Assembly: GCF_020216525.1 (NCBI RefSeq) | Contig: NZ_JAIWOY010000006.1 | Location: 62,001 to 126,000 of the forward strand | From: Nocardioides nematodiphilus | GTDB lineage: Bacteria; Actinomycetota; Actinomycetes; Propionibacteriales; Nocardioidaceae | Length of the DNA stretch: 64,000 nucleotides | Direction: 5' to 3' | In this document: piece after piece, positions 57,931 through 64,000 of the stretch | Position numbering within the stretch: position 1 is the first letter of the stretch | How the letters are laid out: the number at the start of each line of letters is the position of its first letter | Notes under the pieces: generated by a model | Seen by the model: the letters and a program-made list of their open reading frames with translations, nothing else | Told to the model about the DNA's origin: nothing | Databases searched by the model: none | Translations under genes and position numbers: made by a program

Positions 57931-58602
57931 TCAGTAGGAGCCGGAACCGGACTCCGCGGCGCCGGCGAGCAGCGCGCGCGAGCCGGAGACACCGAGCCGG
58001 GTGGCGCCGGCCGCGACCATCGCCTCGGCCTGCTCGAGCGTGCGAACGCCGCCGGAGGCCTTGACACCGAGGTCGGGGCCGACGGTCTCCCGCATGAGCT
58101 TCACGGCCTCGACGGATGCGCCGCCGGCCGGGTGGAAGCCGGTCGAGGTCTTCACGAAGTCGGCGCCCGCGGCGACCGAGGCACGGCACACGCCGACGAT
58201 CTCCTCGTCGCCCAGCGCGGCGGACTCGATGATCACCTTGAGCACGGTCGGGGCGGGCACCGCGGCGCGGACCGCCGCGATGTCGGCCTGCACGTCGTCG
58301 TACCGGTGCTCCTTGGCGGCGCCCACGTCGATGACCATGTCGATCTCCTCGGCACCGAGCCGGACCGACTCGGCCGCCTCGGCTGCCTTGACCGCGGAGG
58401 TGTGCTTCCCGCTCGGGAAGCCGCAGACCACCGCGAGGTGGAGCCCCTCGGGCACGGAGACGGGCAGCATCGAGGGCGAGATGCACACCGAGTAGGTGCC
58501 GAGCTCGGCGGCCTCGGCGATCAGGGCCTCGACGTCGGCGCGGGTGGCCTCCGGCTTCAGCAGGGTGTGGTCGATGATCCTGGCGATGTCGGCGGAGCTC
58601 AC
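57931..58602 (-). CDS. deoC: Deoxyribose-phosphate aldolase
   Basis: The 223-aa protein has the class I aldolase motifs: Schiff-base Lys K151 in FVKTSTGF, supporting K181 in GVKASGGV and D92 in VIDVGA. It cleaves 2-deoxyribose 5-phosphate to acetaldehyde and glyceraldehyde 3-phosphate, the end of deoxynucleoside breakdown started by deoA. GTG 58602 gives the usual family N-terminus ([18 protein letters not shown]). TATGCT lies 6 bases upstream, a leaderless arrangement. The kinase-fusion gene follows after 5 bp. Confidence 0.95.
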   Translation of the reverse strand: MSSADIARIIDHTLLKPEATRADVEALIAEAAELGTYSVCISPSMLPVSVPEGLHLAVVCGFPSGKHTSAVKAAEAAESVRLGAEEIDMVIDVGAAKEHRYDDVQADIAAVRAAVPAPTVLKVIIESAALGDEEIVGVCRASVAAGADFVKTSTGFHPAGGASVEAVKLMRETVGPDLGVKASGGVRTLEQAEAMVAAGATRLGVSGSRALLAGAAESGSGSY

Positions 58603-58748
58603 CGGCACAGCATACGCATCCGGCTTCCTGTGGATATCGCGGAACCGGTTGTTGACGTCAAGGTTGTCTGCGATCCTCCTCAACGGATTCGCCGGGTGGC
58701 CGATCAGTTTCGTTTAAAGATATCGGAGAGGTGCGGGGGGCACTGCGC

Positions 58749-60515
58749 GTGAGCACGCTGCGATTCGATCTCGACCACGCCTGGCGTGAGGCGCCGGCCA
58801 TGGCCACGCCGTCCACGCTGCGGATCAGCGCCACCTTCCTCCTCGGCCTGGCCGGCAGCATCGCCGCCCTCTGCGCGATGGTCATGCCCGACGCCGCCGA
58901 GCCCCGCCTCACCCTCGCGGGCGTCGGCCTCCTGGTGCTGGCCGGTGGCGCGGTCTGCGCCGCGGTCGGCCACCGGCTGCCACGCTGGTCGTACGAGCTG
59001 CTCGTCACCAACGCGATCCTCCTGGTCACGCTGGTGGCCTGGGTGGAGCGGGACCGGCTCGACGTCCTCGCGGTGAGCTCGTTCTATCTGCTTCCGGTGG
59101 TCGCGGGCGCGATGCAGTTCTCGCTGCGCAAGGCGATGCCGATGCTGCTGCTGGCGCTGCTGTGCCGCGGCTGGGTGACCATCGCTGACGGGGTGCACCT
59201 TCCCGAGGTGCTCATGGTCGAGGGGTGCCTGGCGGGCCTGGCCGTGCTCGTCGCGTGGATGGCACACGCCGCCGACGTCGCGGAGGTCGACCCGCTCACC
59301 GGGGCGCTCAACCGCCGCGGCCTCGAGCGCCGCCTGGAGGGCACGCTGCGCCGGCTCGATCGCGAGGGCGGCCAGTGCGCACTGATCGCGATGGACATCG
59401 ACAACTTCAAGCAGGTCAACGACGTCAACGGCCACCAGTACGGCGACCGGCTGCTGATGGGCTGCGCCAACGCCTGGCACGCCGTGCTGCCCGAGCGGTC
59501 GGTGCTGGGGCGCCACGGTGGCGACGAGTTCATCGTCCTCCTCCCCGACACCTCGCTCGGCCAGGCCGCCGACGTCGCCGACCGGCTCCGCGCCGCCGTG
59601 CCCGGAGAGGCGACCTCCTCGGCGGGGGTCGCCGCCTGGGGCCGCGGCGACTCGCAGTCGCTGCTGCTCAGCCGGGCCGACGTGGCGCTCTACGAGGCGA
59701 AGTCCTCCGGCCGTGACCGCACCTCGGTCTACGGCGACCCGGACCGTGACGCCAGCGAGCTCGAGGCGGCGATCGCCGCCGGCGAGATGCGGGTGATGCT
59801 GCAGCCCGTCGTCGAGCTGCAGCGCGGCGACTTCGTCGCCGGCTACGAGGCGCTCGTACGGTGGCACCGGCCAGGCCGCGGCATCGTCAGCCCCGACGAC
59901 TTCATCCCGCAGGCCGAGCGCACCGGAGCCATCCACGCACTGGGCCGATGGGTCCTCGACGAGTGCTGCCGGCTCGCGGCGCTGCTGCCGGAGGCCTACC
60001 AGGTGATCGGCACCAACGTGTCGGTGCACGAGCTGCGGCGCGCCGGCTATGCAGAGCACGTGAGCCTCTGCCTCGAGACGTGGGGCACGACGGCGAGCCG
60101 GCTCGTCTTCGAGGTGACCGAGAGCGTCTTCGAGGACAACGACCCGCAGATCATCCAGAACCTGTGCGACCTGAGGGAGATGGGGTCACTGGTCGCGATC
60201 GACGACTTCGGCGCCGGCTACTCCTCGCTGCGTCGCATCGAGCAGCTGCCGATCGATCTCATCAAGGTGGACGGGACCCTGACCCGGTCGATCCGCGAGG
60301 GCCACGACCCCGCCATCCTGCGCGCGATCGTGACGATGGCGCGCAGCCTCGGGGTGCGGCTGCTCGCCGAGCACGTCGAGACCGAGTACCAAGCCCAGGT
60401 GCTGCGCGCGCTGGGCTACGAGCTCGCGCAGGGCTACTTCTTCGGCCGCGCGGCGGTCCCGGGCGAGGCGTACGTCGTCGCGCCGCGGGTGCCGGTCGAC
60501 GACGCCGCGCACTGA
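58749..60515 (+). CDS. Membrane GGDEF-EAL cyclic-di-GMP protein
   Basis: The 588-aa protein has about five hydrophobic segments (residues about 25-175), then a GGDEF domain with the intact motif RHGGDEF and an EAL domain with YEALVRW, NVSVHEL, EVTES, DDFGAGYSS and KVD. One late loop reads EHVET instead of the usual EGVET. Both cyclase and phosphodiesterase activity could be present. GTG 58749 has a G-rich site upstream; GTG 58731 is an alternative. It interrupts the nucleoside cluster and may sense a membrane signal. Confidence 0.9.
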   Translation: MSTLRFDLDHAWREAPAMATPSTLRISATFLLGLAGSIAALCAMVMPDAAEPRLTLAGVGLLVLAGGAVCAAVGHRLPRWSYELLVTNAILLVTLVAWVERDRLDVLAVSSFYLLPVVAGAMQFSLRKAMPMLLLALLCRGWVTIADGVHLPEVLMVEGCLAGLAVLVAWMAHAADVAEVDPLTGALNRRGLERRLEGTLRRLDREGGQCALIAMDIDNFKQVNDVNGHQYGDRLLMGCANAWHAVLPERSVLGRHGGDEFIVLLPDTSLGQAADVADRLRAAVPGEATSSAGVAAWGRGDSQSLLLSRADVALYEAKSSGRDRTSVYGDPDRDASELEAAIAAGEMRVMLQPVVELQRGDFVAGYEALVRWHRPGRGIVSPDDFIPQAERTGAIHALGRWVLDECCRLAALLPEAYQVIGTNVSVHELRRAGYAEHVSLCLETWGTTASRLVFEVTESVFEDNDPQIIQNLCDLREMGSLVAIDDFGAGYSSLRRIEQLPIDLIKVDGTLTRSIREGHDPAILRAIVTMARSLGVRLLAEHVETEYQAQVLRALGYELAQGYFFGRAAVPGEAYVVAPRVPVDDAAH

Positions 60516-60537
60516 CCGCGCTCCGACGCCGCCGGCC

Positions 60538-62184
60538 TCACAGTCCGAGGGCGCCCCGCATGTCGTCCTTGAGCGCGGCCAGCCGCCGGGAGGCCTCGAC
60601 GCGAGCGGCCGCCAGATGGGGCGCGCCCTCGACCGGGATGACGACCTCGAGGTAGCACTTCAGCTTCGGCTCGGTGCCGCTCGGGCGCACGATCACACGG
60701 GAGCCGTCGGCGAGGTGGTAGCGCAGGCCGTCGGTCGGGGGCAGCGTCGCCGTGCCGGCGGTGAGGTCCTCGGCGGAGGTGACCTCCGCACCCGCCAGGC
60801 TCGTCGGCGCGGTGGCGCGCAGCCGCTCCATCGCCTCGCCGATGAGCGACAGGTCCGTCACCCGGACGGAGAGCTGGTCGGTGGCGTGCACGCCGTGGGT
60901 GAGCGCGATCTCGTCCAGGCGGTCGAGCAGCGTGTGGCCCGAGGCCTTGAGCAGCGCGGCGAGCTCGACCACGCGGACCGCCGCCGAGATGCCGTCCTTG
61001 TCCTTCACGACCGTCGGGTCGACGCAGTAGCCGAGCGCCTCCTCGTACCCGAACGCGAGACCCTCGAGACGACCGATCCACTTGAAGCCGGTCAGGGTCT
61101 CGACGAAGGGCTGGCCGTACGCGGCGGCCTGCTTGCCGAGCAGCGAGGAGGACACGATCGAGCATGCGTACGTCCCCGCGGCGCCGGTGCGCAGCAGGTG
61201 GTCGGCGAGCAGGGCGCCGACCTCGTCGCCGCGCAGCATCCGCCAGCCGCTCTCGCGCGTCGGCACCGCGACCGCGCACCGATCGGCGTCCGGGTCGTTG
61301 GCGATCACCAGGTCGGCGCCGACCTCGGCGGCCTTGGCGAGCGCCAGGTCGATGGCGCCGGGCTCCTCGGGGTTGGGGAAGGCGACGGTCGGGAACTCGG
61401 GGTCCGGCTCGGCCTGCTCGGCCACCGGGATGGGCTCGGGGAAGCCCGCCAGCCGGATCGCCCGCAGGGCGAGGTCGGAGCCGACGCCGTGCAACGCGGT
61501 GTGGACGGTGACGACCTCCCGCGGGCCACACGAGTCGACCAGCGTGGTCACGCGGGCGAGGTAGCGCGCGACCACGTCGTCGCCGAGCACCGTGCCGCCA
61601 TCGCCTCGTGGGATGTCGGAGACGGGACCCGCCGAGGCGGCGGCGATCTGCGCGGCGATCTCGATGTCGGCGGGCGGCACGATCTGTGAGCCGTCGCCGA
61701 GGTAGACCTTGTAGCCGTTGTCCTGCGGCGGGTTGTGGCTCGCGGTCACCATCACGCCTGCGGCCGCGCCCTGGTCGCGGATCGCGAAGGCGAGCACCGG
61801 GGTGGGCAGCGGGCGGGGGAGGAGCAGGGCGTCGATGCCGACGCCCGTCATCACCTCGGCGGTGTCGCGGGCGAAGACGTCGGAGTTGTGCCGCGCGTCG
61901 TACCCGATCACGACCGGCCCGCTCGCGCCGGTCTGCTTGAGGTAGGCGGCCAGGCCGGCCGCGGCACGTAGGACGACCACGCGGTTCATCCGGTTGGGTC
62001 CGGCACCGAGGGCGCCGCGCAGCCCGGCGGTGCCGAACTGCAGCGTGCCGGCGAAGCGATCGGCCAGGTCGTCGGTGATCCCGGCGTCGAGGAGCGCGGC
62101 CAGCTCCGCCCGGGTATCGGGGTCGGGATCCTCGGCCAGCCAGGTGCGGGCGAGCTCGAGCAGGCCAACGTCTCCATCCGTCAT
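60538..62184 (-). CDS. Alpha-phosphohexomutase-family sugar-phosphate mutase
   Basis: The 548-aa protein has all four family motifs: phosphoserine S149 in VTASHNP, Mg2+ site DPDADR (297-302), sugar loop GYEEALGY (379-386) and phosphate loop RPSGTEPK near the end. It is of the long phosphoglucomutase/phosphomannomutase type. No deoB is visible, and deoA makes deoxyribose 1-phosphate while deoC uses the 5-phosphate, so this mutase may act as phosphopentomutase; that is inference. TACGGT lies 6 bases before ATG 62184, suggesting leaderless expression. Confidence 0.9.
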   Translation of the reverse strand: MTDGDVGLLELARTWLAEDPDPDTRAELAALLDAGITDDLADRFAGTLQFGTAGLRGALGAGPNRMNRVVVLRAAAGLAAYLKQTGASGPVVIGYDARHNSDVFARDTAEVMTGVGIDALLLPRPLPTPVLAFAIRDQGAAAGVMVTASHNPPQDNGYKVYLGDGSQIVPPADIEIAAQIAAASAGPVSDIPRGDGGTVLGDDVVARYLARVTTLVDSCGPREVVTVHTALHGVGSDLALRAIRLAGFPEPIPVAEQAEPDPEFPTVAFPNPEEPGAIDLALAKAAEVGADLVIANDPDADRCAVAVPTRESGWRMLRGDEVGALLADHLLRTGAAGTYACSIVSSSLLGKQAAAYGQPFVETLTGFKWIGRLEGLAFGYEEALGYCVDPTVVKDKDGISAAVRVVELAALLKASGHTLLDRLDEIALTHGVHATDQLSVRVTDLSLIGEAMERLRATAPTSLAGAEVTSAEDLTAGTATLPPTDGLRYHLADGSRVIVRPSGTEPKLKCYLEVVIPVEGAPHLAAARVEASRRLAALKDDMRGALGL

Positions 62185-62205
62185 GGTCAGACCGTATCCG
62201 GCAGG

Positions 62206-62685
62206 ATGACCGTTGTGGACAGGCCCCGACTCAATCGGCACTTCTCCTTCGACACGACCTGGTCGCTCGACGCCACCGTTGCAGCGGTGCGCGACGTGCT
62301 CGTCGACCTCGAGCGCTATCCCGAGTGGTGGCCCCAGGTCCGTGCCGTCGCGAAGCTCGGTGACGACGACGCGATCGTGGTCTGCCGCGCCGCACTCCCG
62401 TACGCCCTGGAGCTGCGCCTGCACGCGGTGTCACGCGAGCTGCCCACCTTGCGCGTCGACGTCGCCGGCGACCTCGTGGGCTCCGTGGCCTGGACCCTCA
62501 CCGAGGAGCCGGGCGGGGGCACGCGGGTCGAGGCGCACCAGGAGGTCGAGCTGACCACCGTCCCGGCTGCGCTGGTCGCCGTCGCCCGGCCGCTGCTCAC
62601 CTGGAACCACGACCGGATGATGCGCGGCTGCGCGCTGGGGCTCGACGCCCGGCTCAGCCGGCTCAGCCGGGGATCGGCCGGCTGA
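62206..62685 (+). CDS. SRPBCC-family protein
   Basis: The 159-aa protein has the start-like helix-grip pattern of polyketide-cyclase/SRPBCC proteins: FDTTWSLDATVAAVRDVLVDLERYPEWWPQV early, and a long C-terminal helix with RPLLTWNHDRMMRGCALGLDARL. Such proteins bind hydrophobic ligands; its own ligand is unknown. ATG 62206 is divergent from the mutase, only 21 bp between starts, and no strong ribosome binding site is seen. Its 3' end overlaps the convergent yhhN-like gene by 23 bp. Confidence 0.8.
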   Translation: MTVVDRPRLNRHFSFDTTWSLDATVAAVRDVLVDLERYPEWWPQVRAVAKLGDDDAIVVCRAALPYALELRLHAVSRELPTLRVDVAGDLVGSVAWTLTEEPGGGTRVEAHQEVELTTVPAALVAVARPLLTWNHDRMMRGCALGLDARLSRLSRGSAG

Positions 62686-63346
62686 GCGGCACCGCGTTCG
62701 GGAGCAGCCGCGGACTGGCCTCGCGCAGCACCCCGAGGACGATGAGCAGCTGGGCGGCGCAGTAGGTCGCCATCACCCAGAAGTCGTGCCCGGGCTGGGT
62801 CCACACGTCGAAGGCGTCCAGCGCGATCAGGCTGTCGGAGACCATGAAGATCCCCGCGCCGATCCAGGTCAGGGCGTTGACGCCGCTGGCCAGCGTCGCC
62901 ATCGCCGCGAGGCAGCAGCCGTAGATGATGACCGCCGAGGCGAGCACGCCCGCCGCCGGGACGCACGCCACGAGGAGGGCCAGCAGCGCCAGCCCGTACG
63001 GCGTCAGCCAGGCGCGCCGCACCTGCCACAGGCTCCGCTCGCGGTAGGGGAGGAACCCGCGGATGTAGCAGAGCTGCGCGATCAGGAACGAGCCGAGCAT
63101 CGCCCCGAACTGGGCGTCGTCGTGCAGCAGCCGCGGGACCGAGTCGCCGAGCCAGGAGAAGAGCAGCGCCCACCGGGTCAGGTCGAGCAGCCGGTCGCGA
63201 TGCGGCGCGGCCGTGATCAGGAAGAGCGCCAGCGCCGGCATCAGCAGCACCTGGGTGGCGTCGGCGAGCGCATGCGCACCGCTGACGTCAGCGACCAGAT
63301 GGACGGTCGTGACGGCGACGTAGGGTGCGAGCAGTGCAGGGCGCAT
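62663..63346 (-). CDS. YhhN-family membrane protein (lysoplasmalogenase-like)
   Basis: The 227-aa protein has about eight hydrophobic segments. The early TQVLLMPALALFLI, LLFSWLGDSVP and GSFLIAQLCYI match the YhhN/TMEM86 family, some members of which cleave lysoplasmalogen or related vinyl-ether lipids. ATG 63346 is preceded at 7 bases by TAGGGT, so the start is probably leaderless; GTG 63355 is in frame upstream but lies between that element and the ATG. The 3' ends of this and the SRPBCC gene overlap by 23 bp. Confidence 0.85.
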   Translation of the reverse strand: MRPALLAPYVAVTTVHLVADVSGAHALADATQVLLMPALALFLITAAPHRDRLLDLTRWALLFSWLGDSVPRLLHDDAQFGAMLGSFLIAQLCYIRGFLPYRERSLWQVRRAWLTPYGLALLALLVACVPAAGVLASAVIIYGCCLAAMATLASGVNALTWIGAGIFMVSDSLIALDAFDVWTQPGHDFWVMATYCAAQLLIVLGVLREASPRLLPNAVPLSRPIPG

Positions 63347-63391
63347 GGCCCGCACCCTATCGGCGGCGAGCGGCGCGAATTGACCGTTCGG

Positions 63392-64000
63392 TCACATGTC
63401 GATCGAGCTCATGTCGCCGTACCGTGCTCCGCGCACCGCCTCGCGCGGCACCGCGGTGCTCAGCGCCGCCAGGTCGTCGGGGCTCAGCGCGATGTCGGCG
63501 GCGCCGACGTTCTCCTCCAGGTAGCGCACCCGCTTGGTCCCGGGGATCGGCGCGACGTCATCACCCTGCGCCAGCACCCAGGCCAGCGCGAGCTGCCCGG
63601 GCGTGACCCCCTTCTGCTGCGCGATCGCCTTGACCCGGTCGACCAGGGTGAGGTTGGCGGCGAGGTTCTCGCCCTGGAAGCGCGGGAAGTACGGCGTCGA
63701 GCGGCTATCGCCCTCGCCCGGCTCGGAGGTGATCGCGCCGGTGAGGATGCCCCGGCCGAGCGGGGAGTACGGCACCAGGCCGATCCCGAGCTCGCGGATC
63801 ACCGGCAGGATCTCGTCCTCGAGATCGCGGGTGAAGAGGCTGTACTCGGTCTGCAGCGCCGTGATCGGGTGGACGGAGTGGGCGCGCCTGATCGTCTCGG
63901 CGCTCGCCTCCGACAGGCCGAGGAAGCGGACCTTGCCGGCGTCGACCAGCTCCTTCATCGCTCCGACCGTCTCCTCGATCGGGACGGACTTGTCGACGCG
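63392..64000 (-). CDS. Aldo/keto reductase, C-terminal part
   Basis: This is the last 202 codons of a gene running in from beyond the right edge. The protein matches the AKR_11/13-like family: [50 protein letters not shown] and the NADPH-binding [16 protein letters not shown]. Such enzymes reduce aldehydes or ketones with NADPH. The catalytic Tyr and Lys lie in the unseen N-terminal part, except that the frame continues cleanly to the last base. The substrate is unknown. Confidence 0.88.
   Translation of the reverse strand, partial: RVDKSVPIEETVGAMKELVDAGKVRFLGLSEASAETIRRAHSVHPITALQTEYSLFTRDLEDEILPVIRELGIGLVPYSPLGRGILTGAITSEPGEGDSRSTPYFPRFQGENLAANLTLVDRVKAIAQQKGVTPGQLALAWVLAQGDDVAPIPGTKRVRYLEENVGAADIALSPDDLAALSTAVPREAVRGARYGDMSSIDM

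Overview
The window is high-GC DNA with dense, often overlapping genes, many GTG starts, actinobacterial-type succinate dehydrogenase, a two-subunit methylmalonyl-CoA mutase and several apparently leaderless genes. This points to an actinomycete. A Nocardioides-like member of Nocardioidaceae is my best guess, by inference from gene content only. No rRNA, tRNA, CRISPR array, prophage or transposase gene was seen.

Region 1 (1-22390) is an L-arabinose and arabinofuranoside utilisation locus. It starts with the end of a ribulokinase-type kinase (araB), araD and araA. A LacI regulator follows, then an operon of CUT1 sugar importer, GH1-like glycosidase and GH51 arabinofuranosidase. Two more LacI regulators come next, then a second CUT1 operon carrying a GH127 beta-L-arabinofuranosidase-like enzyme, a GH63/MGH1-like hydrolase and a secreted multidomain glycosidase. 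Neither CUT1 importer has its own ATPase. Operator-like palindromes lie in front of both operons.

Region 2 (22449-30074) is a YtfQRT-YjfF-type furanose ABC importer operon. It has one binding protein, two permeases, two complete double-domain ATPases and a terminal LacI regulator. An 80-bp element with short direct repeats separates the two permease genes.

Region 3 (30084-46938) is mixed. It holds a 72-aa membrane protein gene bracketed by unusual GTCAC/GTGAC repeats, sdhCAB, a glycosyltransferase, a Band-7 protein, mutAB, a third copy of the repeat, a PadR-membrane protein pair, a gene broken by an amber codon, a TetR-MFS pair and meaB.

Region 4 (47058-62184) is a nucleoside scavenging cluster. 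It encodes a BMP-type nucleoside ABC importer, cytidine deaminase, thymidine phosphorylase, adenosine deaminase, a uridine-kinase-like protein fused to a possible C39-like cysteine peptidase domain, deoC and a phosphohexomutase that may act as phosphopentomutase. Inserted genes encode a MaoC hydratase, a VOC protein and a GGDEF-EAL protein. A striking five-copy palindromic array lies between deoA and the MaoC gene. The window closes with SRPBCC, YhhN and a partial aldo/keto reductase gene.
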